From: Dehalobacter sp.
Lineage (GTDB): Bacteria > Bacillota > Desulfitobacteriia > Desulfitobacteriales > Syntrophobotulaceae
Reading direction: 5' to 3'
DNA length: 64,000 bases
Assembly: GCA_023667845.1 (NCBI GenBank)
Contig: JAMPIU010000206.1
Span: 1 to 64,000 of the forward strand
Each line of letters opens with the position of its first letter. The stretch's first letter is position 1. This document shows positions 1-7,710 of this stretch, in pieces. Below the pieces are notes generated by a model. The model made no database searches, was not told where the DNA came from, and saw only the letters and a program-made list of their open reading frames with translations. The translations under genes were made by a program, and so were the position numbers.

Positions 1-391
1 ATCTCGCCTGGCGGTCTTTGACCCTGCGGTCTGAATTCACCTGGTGGTCTTTGACCCTGCGGTCTGAATTCACCCGGCGGTCTTTGGCCCTGCGGTCTCA
101 TCTCACCTGGCGGTCTTTGACCCGGCGGTCTCATCTCGCCTGGCGGTCTTTGACCCTGCGGTCTCATCTCACCTGGCGGTCTTTGACCCTGTGGTCTCAT
201 CTCACCTGGCGGTCTTTGACCCTGTGGTCTCATCTCACCTGGCGGTCTTTGACCCTGCGGTCTCATCTCACCTGGCGGTCTTTGACCCTGTGGTCTCATC
301 TCACCTGGCGGTCTTTGACCCTGCGGTCTCATCTCGCCTGGCGGTCTTTGACCCGGCGGTCTCATCTCACCTGGCGGTCTTTGACCCTGAC
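1..391. repeat. 33-bp tandem repeat inside infB (about 12 units)
   Basis: Twelve near-identical 33-bp units run from the window edge to about 391 and keep the infB frame. On the minus strand each unit encodes PPGEMRPQGQR or a close variant (Phe for Met in the distal units, Pro for Gln in a few). Units differ by single substitutions such as CTGCGG/CTGTGG/CCGGCGG, so the array is a coding minisatellite rather than CRISPR. The left boundary is not visible. Confidence 0.95.
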
Positions 392-683
392 TTCTTTTGT
401 GACCTTCTGCATCTCTGAAGCTTTCCGGGGGAATATCTTCTTCGGTCCTTTTTCTGGCAGGGACTTTTTCCTCAGCCCCGGCAGCCTTAACCGGCTTGCT
501 TGCTTCTTTTTGCTGTGATTCGCCTATCTTGGTCAGCACTTTTTTAACTTTTTCAACTTCCTCCGTGGATACCGCACTTAAGTGGTTTTTCACTGGTATC
601 CCAATATCATTAAACTTTTCCATTAAAGCCTTGCTGGATATATTCAATTCTTTAGCCAGTTCGTGAACTCGAATATTGGTCAC
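1..683 (-). CDS. infB: Translation initiation factor IF-2, N-terminal part (cut by window edge)
   Basis: Initiation factor that brings fMet-tRNA to the 30S subunit and drives subunit joining. Only the first 227 codons are inside the window; the GTPase core lies beyond base 1. Translation starts at a GTG (681-683) preceded by a GGGGGGTG ribosome binding site. The protein opens with an IF2_N helical domain (TNIRVHELAKELNISSKALM, residues about 2-21), followed by a lysine-rich linker. From about residue 98 it becomes an 11-residue tandem repeat (PPGEMRPQGQR) encoded by a 33-bp DNA repeat that continues to the edge. It is the last visible gene of the nusA-ylxR-ylxQ-infB operon, 75 bp after ylxQ. 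The identification rests on the IF2_N domain and on conserved gene order. Confidence 0.93.
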   Translation of the reverse strand, partial: MTNIRVHELAKELNISSKALMEKFNDIGIPVKNHLSAVSTEEVEKVKKVLTKIGESQQKEASKPVKAAGAEEKVPARKRTEEDIPPESFRDAEGHKRSQGQRPPGEMRPPGQRPPGEMRPQGQRPPGEMRPQGQRPPGEMRPQGQRPPGEMRPQGQRPPGEMRPQGQRPPGEMRPQGQRPPGEMRPPGQRPPGEMRPQGQRPPGEFRPQGQRPPGEFRPQGQRPPGE

Positions 684-758
684 ATTGTCACCCCCCAAAA
701 ACGAAAATAGAAATATAACCTTTCAACTCCTTATCTTTTACTGAGGACATTAAAACTT

Positions 759-1076
759 TTAAACCCGCTCATTTTCAGGTGTGTCCCCCAACCTGATGAT
801 TGCTTTGGCGAAACCGTCATCCATAATCAGTATAAGTGCTCTTGGTGATAATCCGACAGCCGTCCCGAGTTCTTGTTTCGTGCTGCAGATCATAACCGGA
901 ATATGAAGATCATCGGCCCATTGCGTGTACTTGGTGATAGAGCCCGGTGAATCTTCTGCAATAATCAATAACGAGCCCTTTTGTTTTTTTAAGAACGCTT
1001 CAACCTGTGATTCTCCGGAAGAAATTTTCCCGGCTCTCCTTGCCATTCCAAGCAATGATAATATTTTTGGTGTCAA
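759..1076 (-). CDS. ylxQ: L7Ae-family ribosomal/RNA-binding protein YlxQ
   Basis: Small (105 aa) kink-turn RNA-binding protein of the L7Ae/L30e/Gadd45 family, normally found between ylxR and infB. The N-terminus (LSLLGMARRAGKISSGES) and the following AEDSPGSITKY segment match the L7Ae fold. It starts with TTG at 1076 and overlaps the end of ylxR by 4 bp (TTGA), which implies translational coupling. Family members bind structured RNA; the exact ligand here cannot be read from the sequence. Confidence 0.9.
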   Translation of the reverse strand: MTPKILSLLGMARRAGKISSGESQVEAFLKKQKGSLLIIAEDSPGSITKYTQWADDLHIPVMICSTKQELGTAVGLSPRALILIMDDGFAKAIIRLGDTPENERV

Positions 1077-1339
1077 GAAGAATTCATCTGCCTTTCAATT
1101 TCGGCCAGCATCTCTTTGGTCGGTTTGATGCCAAAAGTTTTTTCAAAACGGTTTTGTTTCAGAGCTTTTATCAGACAATCTGGACACTGGCAAAGGTAAG
1201 CTCCACGCCCATTTTTCTTGGAAGAAGGATCAAATTCCAATACTCCCTCAGGTGTTTTTACGATTCTCAATAATTCTTTTTTTGGTTTCATTTCCTGGCA
1301 GCCAAGACACATGCGCAGAGGGATTTTTCGTACCTTCAT
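1073..1339 (-). CDS. ylxR: YlxR/RnpM family RNA-binding protein
   Basis: 88-aa DUF448 protein. The family is known as YlxR; in Bacillus the member RnpM has been reported to bind RNase P RNA and modulate it. The sequence has the family hallmarks: RKIPLRMCLGC near the N-terminus, a KKELLRIV strand, and GRGAYLC followed by further cysteines. It lies between nusA (38 bp upstream) and ylxQ (overlapping), the standard nusA operon position. Confidence 0.9.
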   Translation of the reverse strand: MKVRKIPLRMCLGCQEMKPKKELLRIVKTPEGVLEFDPSSKKNGRGAYLCQCPDCLIKALKQNRFEKTFGIKPTKEMLAEIERQMNSS

Positions 1340-1377
1340 TTTCTCACCTTTCAGGAATTACTTTTGGTCACTGAAGC

Positions 1378-2850
1378 CTATTTTTTCTTGCTTGAAGACT
1401 TGGCCTTTTTCTTGGGTTTCTCTGCTTCCTGCTGTTCATCTGCTTGGGAAGCTTCATCAGCAGGTGATTCTAATTCTGAATAAGAAACATCAGCATCACT
1501 GTCTTCATTTCGGGCATTTTCATCGCCGTCATATTCTGCAGATTCATCGTATTCATCGTAGTATTGGCTGTCCTCGTCCTCCTGATAACTCCCGTCATCA
1601 TATTCATCGTATCCTTCTTCTGTGTAGTCCTGATAGCCTTCATCATATTCCTGATATTCTTCTTCAGATTCTTCATACTCGCCTTCTACATAATCGCCGT
1701 AGGGTTCGTCTTCATAATCTGTATATTCTCCTTCTTCATAGGGTTCATACGCCTGTTCATAGTATTCACTCTCATACTCTTCATCCTGATAGCCGTCTTC
1801 CGGGATCAAATTCTGAGCGAGCGCCTGCGTTTCGTTCTTAATATCGATTTTCCAGCCGGTCAGCTTTGCGGCCAGTCTGGCGTTCTGTCCTTCTTTCCCG
1901 ATAGCGAGTGATAATTGATAGTCCGGCACGACCACCAACGTCACCTTGTCTTCATACCGCGGATAAACGCCCAGGACTCTGGCCGGGGAAAGCGCATTGG
2001 AGACAAAATCAATCGGATCAGCCGACCAGTTGATGATGTCCATTTTTTCGCCTTTCAGTTCATTCACGATATTCTGTACCCTGCTGCCCTTCGGTCCAAC
2101 ACACGCTCCGACCGGATCAACGTTTTTGTCTTTCGAGTAAACGGCAATTTTGGAGCGTGCACCTGCTTCCCTTGCAACTGCTTTGATTTCTACAATTCCA
2201 TCGTGAATCTCCGGAACTTCCAGCTCAAACAATCGTTTGATCAGTCCTGGATGGGTGCGGGAAAGCAAAATTTGGGGGCCTTTGGTCGTTTTCTTCACTT
2301 CAACAACATAGGCCTTGATTCTTTCAAAAGGCTGGTAGTTTACTCCGGGATTCTGCTCTGAGGCAGGCAGTACGGCCTCCACCTTGCCAAGATCCACAAT
2401 GACGTTACGCTGTTCATAGCGTTGGACAATACCGGTGACAATATCTCCCTCGCGATTAATATATTCATCGTATATCAATCCGCGTTCAGCCTCGCGTATT
2501 CTTTGGACAACAACCTGCTTGGCAGTCTGCGCTGCGATGCGGCCAAAGTCACGCGGGGTGACTTCAAATTCAACAATATCTTCAGTTGAATAGTTCGGGT
2601 CAATTTTTTTAGCTTCTTCTAATGATATTTGGGTGCGAGGATCATCCGCAATTTCCACAACGTTTTTGCGGGCATATACTTTAATTTCTCCATTCAAGCG
2701 GTCTATATGGATCCTTACATTCTGTAAAGAGGAAAAGTTCTTTTTATATGCCGATATCAGAGCAGCTTCAATCGCTTCAAACAATATCTCTGTCGAAATA
2801 CCTTTTTCTTTTTCTAATTCGTGAATTGCCTCAATGAACTCCATGTTCAT
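1378..2850 (-). CDS. nusA: Transcription elongation/termination factor NusA with long acidic C-terminal tail
   Basis: NusA binds RNA polymerase and nascent RNA and controls pausing, termination and antitermination. The 490-aa product has the N-terminal polymerase-binding domain, an S1 domain (EGDIVTGIVQRYEQRNVIVD) and two KH domains (GACVGPKGSRVQNIV; LAIGKEGQNARLAAKLTGW). The conserved part ends near residue 350. The remaining ~140 residues are unusual: a run extremely rich in Glu, Asp and Tyr, closing with a basic KPKKKAKSSSKKK end. Bacillus-type NusA is about 370 aa and lacks this. The start is ATG 2850 (or 2844) behind AAGGAGGG. It follows rimP by 27 bp. Confidence 0.97.
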   Translation of the reverse strand: MNMEFIEAIHELEKEKGISTEILFEAIEAALISAYKKNFSSLQNVRIHIDRLNGEIKVYARKNVVEIADDPRTQISLEEAKKIDPNYSTEDIVEFEVTPRDFGRIAAQTAKQVVVQRIREAERGLIYDEYINREGDIVTGIVQRYEQRNVIVDLGKVEAVLPASEQNPGVNYQPFERIKAYVVEVKKTTKGPQILLSRTHPGLIKRLFELEVPEIHDGIVEIKAVAREAGARSKIAVYSKDKNVDPVGACVGPKGSRVQNIVNELKGEKMDIINWSADPIDFVSNALSPARVLGVYPRYEDKVTLVVVPDYQLSLAIGKEGQNARLAAKLTGWKIDIKNETQALAQNLIPEDGYQDEEYESEYYEQAYEPYEEGEYTDYEDEPYGDYVEGEYEESEEEYQEYDEGYQDYTEEGYDEYDDGSYQEDEDSQYYDEYDESAEYDGDENARNEDSDADVSYSELESPADEASQADEQQEAEKPKKKAKSSSKKK

Positions 2851-2877
2851 CTGTCTGAATCCCTCCTTAAAATCATT

Positions 2878-3336
2878 TTAAAACTCAAAAGTAAGATGGG
2901 CCTTTTCAATTAGCGACAAAGGAATGGCAATCTCCCGCCCTTCATATTCTAGGATAACCTGGTCATCAGCCAATCCTTTTAAATTTCCGGTAAAGCGGTT
3001 GTATCCCTCAAACACTTCTGTCGTATTAATACTGACAAGCTTTCCTGTATATTTGATATAATCTTCTCTCTTTCTAAGCGGTCTCTCAATTCCGGGAGAA
3101 GAGACTTCCAGCATATAGGCCTGGGGGATCGGGTTTTCTTTATCCAGAACCTCATTAATTCGATGGCTTACCTCGGCACAGTCGTCAATCTCTACTCCGC
3201 CTTCCTTATCAATATATAATCGCAGATACCAGTAAGCACCTTCCTTAACATACTCGACATCGACGAATTCCAGTCCCAGCTCCATTACGAGTGGTTCTGC
3301 CAAACTTCTAACTTTATTTAGAATAGAATTGCTCAT
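2878..3336 (-). CDS. rimP: Ribosome maturation factor RimP
   Basis: 152-aa 30S maturation factor required for late 16S/S12 assembly. It has the N-terminal alpha/beta domain (SLAEPLVMELGLEFVDVEYVKEG is spread over residues 12-34), the family signature LEVSSPGIERPL, and a C-terminal Sm-like barrel. ATG at 3336 follows AAAAGGAG. It is the first gene of the rimP-nusA-ylxR-ylxQ-infB operon, 158 bp downstream of polC. Confidence 0.96.
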   Translation of the reverse strand: MSNSILNKVRSLAEPLVMELGLEFVDVEYVKEGAYWYLRLYIDKEGGVEIDDCAEVSHRINEVLDKENPIPQAYMLEVSSPGIERPLRKREDYIKYTGKLVSINTTEVFEGYNRFTGNLKGLADDQVILEYEGREIAIPLSLIEKAHLTFEF

Positions 3337-3494
3337 CGTATACTCCTTTTAGAGTTAAGCATTTTTTATTTTTTCATCATACCAAATGAAAGAGTGGGTA
3401 ATCCCCACTCTGAACCAAAAATCTGCTTAGAATAAAATTCCTGCTTTTACTATATCATATACTGTTTCCGTCTGCAATATTCCTAATGTCCAGT

Positions 3495-6400
3495 TTAAAA
3501 CAAACTCAGCTGATTTTTGTCGGGCAGCCCTTCCAAACACCCGTGCTGCTGAAGCGTTTCAATGACGGTTTTGCTGATTTTTCCGTTGGATCGGGCCTGG
3601 ATATCTTCGACAGATTTGATCGTTCCATGTTCCCTGAGTTTGACCAAACTCGCCGCAGCCGTTTCACCGACTCCCTGCAGGGATGACAGTGGCGGCAGGA
3701 GCCCATCAGGCGTTACCTGAAAACGTACCGCATCGGATTCCCACAGGTTAACCTTGCGCAGCTTAATCTTCCGGCAGTACATTTCCACCACAATCTCAAG
3801 GATCGTCTGCAGGTTCTTGTCCTTAGCCGTTGCATTGTTGCCTTTGGCGGCAATTTCTTTGATAGCCTCCCGGCACTTTTTCACACCGCTGCAGATCAGT
3901 TCCGCATCAAACTCATCTGCCCTGACGGTAAAAAATGTCGCATAAAACGCTTCAGGATAATTGATCTTAAACCAAGCGATCCTGAAAGCCATTGTCACAT
4001 AAGCTACAGCATGGGCCTTCGGAAACATATAGCTGATCTTCTGACAGGAGTCAATATACCAATCCGGAACGTTTTGCTTTTTCATGGCCTCAATATCTTC
4101 ATCTTTGAGTCCTTTACCCTTGCGGACCGACTCCATAATTTTAAAAGCATGACTGGAATTAAGTCCCATCTGAATCAAATAGATCATAATATCATCACGG
4201 CAGGCAATAATGTTGGAGATGTCAGCTGTACCGTTTAAGACAAGGTCCTGGGCATTGCCAACCCAGACATTCGTACCATGGGAAAGTCCGGATATTCTGA
4301 CCAGATGGGAAAAGCTTGAAGGTTTGGTGTCTTCCAGCATCTGTCTTACAAATTTTGTACCAAATTCCGGGATGCCAAGTGTTCCGGTCGTGGACCCGAT
4401 TTCCTCCGCAGTCACGTCAAGCGCATCCGTACTCGAAAAGAGTGAGAGGGTTTGCGTGTCATCAAGCCGAATTTTCTTCGCATCAAGCCCTGTCAAGTCC
4501 TCTAGCATTTTAATCGACGTCGGATCGTCATGACCGAGCAGGTCCAGTTTGGTTAAACGCCCGGAGATGGAATGGTAGTCGAAATGGGTCGTAATAATAT
4601 CTGAAGAGGTGTCGTTGGCCGGTCTTTGCAGCGGGGTAAAATCAAAAACATCGCATTCTTTCGGGATAACCATTAATCCTCCCGGGTGCTGTCCTGTCGT
4701 TCTTTTTACCCCCGTACAACCGCTGACCAGCCGGTTCAGTTCTGTCTGGTTATATTTGACCTTTCTTTCCTCAAGGTAATTCTTCACAAAACCATAGGCA
4801 GTTTTTTCAGCAATCGTGGAAATCGTTCCGGCCCGGAAAACATTTTCCTTGCCAAATATCTCCTCGGTGTATTTCATAGCTCTGGGCTGATATTCTCCCG
4901 AGAAATTTAGATCGATATCAGGAACCTTGTCTCCCTTAAAGCCTAGGAAGGTTTCAAACGGAATGTCATGTCCGTCTTTGACCAGTTCCCTGCCGCACTG
5001 CGGACATATTTTATCCGGCAGATCCACACCTGCTCCGGCGATTCCGTCCGTCACAAACTCTGAATAAAGACACTCCGGGTTAGCACAACGATAGTGCGGC
5101 GGAAGCGGATTGACCTCCGTGATGCCGGTAAAAGTTGCGACGAGCGATGAACCGACGGAACCCCTTGATCCGACCAGATAACCATCCTCGTTTGATCTTT
5201 TTACGAGCAGATGCGCAATCAGATACAATACGGCAAAACCGTTGCCGATGATGGAATCCAGTTCCTTATTTAAGGTTTTCTGAACCATTTCCGGCAAAGG
5301 ATTGCCGTACAGCTCATACGCTCTGGTCATCGTCATATCCCGGATTTTATCGGCAGCACCTTCAATCTTCGGTTCGAAAAAGTCGTCCGGAAACGGTTTG
5401 ATTTCAGCGACCTGTTCAGCAATCATTCTCGGTGTTGCAACTACCGCCCGATAGGCATCCTCTTCATCAAGATAAGCAAATTCCTTGAGCATTTCATCCG
5501 TTGACCTGAAATACAGCGGAGCCTGCTCATCGGCATCGGCAAAGCCTTTCCCGGCCATCAAAATTCTTCGGTAAACTTCATCTTCCTTATCAAGAAAATG
5601 GACGTCACAGGTAGCCGCGACAGGAATACCAAGTTCCTTGCTAAGAGAGACAATGTGCCGGTTCATATCGATCAATTCTTGTTCGCTGGAAACCTCACCG
5701 TTTTTCAGCATAAACCGATTGTTCCCCAGCGGCTGGATTTCCAGATAATCGTAATACGAAGCAATTTTTTTGATTTCTGCCGCATCTTTCTTTTGCAAGA
5801 TTGCCCGCATCAGTTCTCCTGATTCGCAGGCCGAACCAAGGATCAAACCTTCCCTGTGGGCATCAAGCAGCGAACGCGGAATACGGGGACGTCTGTAAAA
5901 ATACTCCATATGGGAAGCGGTAACAAGTTTATACAGATTTTTTAAGCCGGTATAATCCTTGGCCAGAATAATGATATGGAAAGAACGGCTGCGGCTCAAC
6001 TCGACCGGATTCGTTCCGGCATCCTCGACCAAATAGCCTTCCATGCCATAGATGATTTTGACACCGTACTTTTTTCCGGCTTCAGCCGCATCCGGAAAAG
6101 CCTGGACGACCCCGTGGTCTGTTACAGCAATCGCGGTATGTCCCCATTCACCGGCTCGCTTCACCATGTTTTGGATCGATGAAACACCATCCATTTCCGA
6201 ATGCTTGGTGTGCAGATGCAGTTCAACCCGTTTCTCTTCCGCAAGATCCGGCTTGGACGTCTTCGAAACAGTCATCATATCCCTTGGCATCAACGTCAGC
6301 TCGGTCGTATACCGATCGAACTGTACAGCTCCTTTCACTCTGAGCCAGTCACCTTTGTTGATTTCCAGAGGTTTTTTTCCTTCGTCAAAGAACAGTTTGC

Positions 6401-7208
6401 AGCCTATCGAGTTTGTCTTGTCTGTCAGACCGAACGACAATAATTGACGCCCGCTTTTTAATAGTCTGATTTCTGTTTCACAGACCTCACCCTCTACAAT
6501 GACCTGTTTCTCCTCGTCATGAATATCGGCTAACGGAGCCGGCGTACCCTTTATCTCTCTGCCAAGCAAAACAGCATTCTGCTCTTTCTTCTCTTTTTTC
6601 TCCTCAGGCTTTTTGGACAGGATTTCCTCTACATACTTTTGCTCTTCTTTTTCCGCGTCAAAATAGATTTCTTCTTCGGCGGCAGTCTCTTCAATTTCCC
6701 AGAAAATCCTTGCCTCCAGACCATATTTCTGCCGAAAGAAGCTTTCCAGACTATCCTGTTTCAGCTGACAATATTCCATTGCCATCATGCTCGGAACGAA
6801 GAAGGTCAGTCTGTTTTTAACAACCTCGTATTTTACGGAAGCATTCAGCCAGACCTTAAGGGAAGGCACCTTCTCGTGAATATCCTGAATGATTTGCAGC
6901 CAATGTTCTTGACAAAACATCTCTAGGGTAAAATCGGGAGACATTTTTGTTTTTATCTCAATCGTGATTCCGTTATTTTCGTTCCCACTATTTAATCTTT
7001 TCTTTAAGGATTCAGTTAAAAGGCCCAGAATTTCTTCCTGGACCGGACAGGATAAAGAAAGATGGAGTATCCACTTTCTTTGTTCAGGAACAATCTCCAC
7101 CCTCTCCAGCAATATGTAATTTAGAAAAGTATCCAGCCTCATGCTGACATCACTTGGTAATTCCTGATAAAAAGGTGTTGCTTCCAGTTTGACTGCTGCA
7201 GTTGACAC
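3495..7208 (-). CDS. polC: DNA polymerase III alpha subunit PolC-type, lacking the exonuclease domain
   Basis: Replicative polymerase of Gram-positive bacteria. Visible in order: PolC-specific N-terminal domains; an OB fold (about 235-315); the PHP domain (ELHLHTKHSEMDG, TDHG); polymerase palm and fingers (GSRGSVGSS; a zinc-binding CxxxxC...CPQCG; DIDLNFSGEYQPRA near residue 765; HPGGLMVIP); and a C-terminal beta-clamp motif QLSLF as the last five residues. In typical PolC a DEDD exonuclease of about 170-200 aa (DVETTGL motif) is inserted in the PHP domain. Here GMEGYLVEDAGTNP runs straight into RSFHIIILAKDYTG, so the domain is absent, which explains 1237 aa against the usual ~1430. The start is chosen at GTG 7208, 8 nt after GAGGAGG; an upstream in-frame TTG (7238) lies ahead of that site. 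Confidence 0.95.
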   Translation of the reverse strand: MSTAAVKLEATPFYQELPSDVSMRLDTFLNYILLERVEIVPEQRKWILHLSLSCPVQEEILGLLTESLKKRLNSGNENNGITIEIKTKMSPDFTLEMFCQEHWLQIIQDIHEKVPSLKVWLNASVKYEVVKNRLTFFVPSMMAMEYCQLKQDSLESFFRQKYGLEARIFWEIEETAAEEEIYFDAEKEEQKYVEEILSKKPEEKKEKKEQNAVLLGREIKGTPAPLADIHDEEKQVIVEGEVCETEIRLLKSGRQLLSFGLTDKTNSIGCKLFFDEGKKPLEINKGDWLRVKGAVQFDRYTTELTLMPRDMMTVSKTSKPDLAEEKRVELHLHTKHSEMDGVSSIQNMVKRAGEWGHTAIAVTDHGVVQAFPDAAEAGKKYGVKIIYGMEGYLVEDAGTNPVELSRSRSFHIIILAKDYTGLKNLYKLVTASHMEYFYRRPRIPRSLLDAHREGLILGSACESGELMRAILQKKDAAEIKKIASYYDYLEIQPLGNNRFMLKNGEVSSEQELIDMNRHIVSLSKELGIPVAATCDVHFLDKEDEVYRRILMAGKGFADADEQAPLYFRSTDEMLKEFAYLDEEDAYRAVVATPRMIAEQVAEIKPFPDDFFEPKIEGAADKIRDMTMTRAYELYGNPLPEMVQKTLNKELDSIIGNGFAVLYLIAHLLVKRSNEDGYLVGSRGSVGSSLVATFTGITEVNPLPPHYRCANPECLYSEFVTDGIAGAGVDLPDKICPQCGRELVKDGHDIPFETFLGFKGDKVPDIDLNFSGEYQPRAMKYTEEIFGKENVFRAGTISTIAEKTAYGFVKNYLEERKVKYNQTELNRLVSGCTGVKRTTGQHPGGLMVIPKECDVFDFTPLQRPANDTSSDIITTHFDYHSISGRLTKLDLLGHDDPTSIKMLEDLTGLDAKKIRLDDTQTLSLFSSTDALDVTAEEIGSTTGTLGIPEFGTKFVRQMLEDTKPSSFSHLVRISGLSHGTNVWVGNAQDLVLNGTADISNIIACRDDIMIYLIQMGLNSSHAFKIMESVRKGKGLKDEDIEAMKKQNVPDWYIDSCQKISYMFPKAHAVAYVTMAFRIAWFKINYPEAFYATFFTVRADEFDAELICSGVKKCREAIKEIAAKGNNATAKDKNLQTILEIVVEMYCRKIKLRKVNLWESDAVRFQVTPDGLLPPLSSLQGVGETAAASLVKLREHGTIKSVEDIQARSNGKISKTVIETLQQHGCLEGLPDKNQLSLF

Positions 7209-7295
7209 CAATGATGCCTCCTCTGTATCCAAACGCAATTTCTGATAAATGATTGACTTTCATGATATCTATGTTTGATATCTATGTTTGGGGTT

Positions 7296-7402
7296 GCCTG
7301 CATGCTACAATACCGCTTTTCGGCGAATTGCGCCCTCCGTGGCGCAAATGCCGCGCTACGCACTCCATGCTTCGCTTGTCGCGGTAATTGTAGCACGCAG
7401 GC
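7296..7402 (-). repeat. Palindromic element copy A
   Basis: 107-bp element with 21-22 bp near-perfect terminal arms (GCCTGCATGCTACAATACCGC against GCGGTAATTGTAGCACGCAGGC). Inside is the hairpin TTGCGCC-ctccgt-GGCGCAA bounded by CGGC/GCCG. On the minus strand it shows the family core AAGCGAAGCATGGAGTGCG...AGCGCGGC. Its outer arm differs from copies B, C, E and G but pairs with itself. Confidence 0.85.
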
Positions 7403-7568
7403 TAATCTTTAGCTAATCTTTGGATAATAAGATTATAATGTTTGCTTAAATTAAGCATGTAACTTTGAGAAGTATAACGAATACACTGTTCTGTTCTTTT
7501 CTTTTAATAAATTCTCAAGAATAATCTACATTCTGACATGCAGACTTGCTTGAATAACCCTAAGATCA

Positions 7569-7674
7569 GTCTGGGGGCCACAGTTCCGCGACAAGCGGAG
7601 CATGGAGTGCGCAGCGCGGCCTTTTGTGTCATGGATGACACAACGGCCGAAAAGCGGTATTGTGGCCCCCAGAC
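7569..7674 (+). repeat. Palindromic element copy B
   Basis: 106-bp element. The outer arms GTCTGGGGGCCACA and TGTGGCCCCCAGAC are perfectly complementary. The core is AAGCGGAGCATGGAGTGCG..AGCGCGGC, and the inner hairpin is TTGTGTCAT-gg-ATGACACAA bounded by GGCC/GGCC. It lies 36 bp downstream of the proS stop codon. Confidence 0.88.
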
Positions 7675-7710
7675 CTGCCATACATAATGGTTTTGTAATA
7701 CTCAATAGAA

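Larger units (their letters stand above)
7239..7710. other. polC-proS intergenic region
   Basis: About 470 bp without a convincing gene. It holds two oppositely oriented copies of the dispersed palindromic element (7296-7402 and 7569-7674). Copy A is flanked by short tandem duplications: a 13-bp unit GATATCTATGTTT twice at 7264-7289, and an 11-bp unit GCTAATCTTTA twice at 7401-7422. The rest is AT-rich with no clear promoter. Confidence 0.7.

Noticed and set aside
1-391. CRISPR-like array
   Set aside because: Units are contiguous with no spacers and keep the infB frame; it is a coding minisatellite.
18-518. Plus-strand repetitive open frames over the infB repeat
   Set aside because: They are antisense to the infB repeat; a 33-bp unit stays open in several frames. 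No ribosome binding site.
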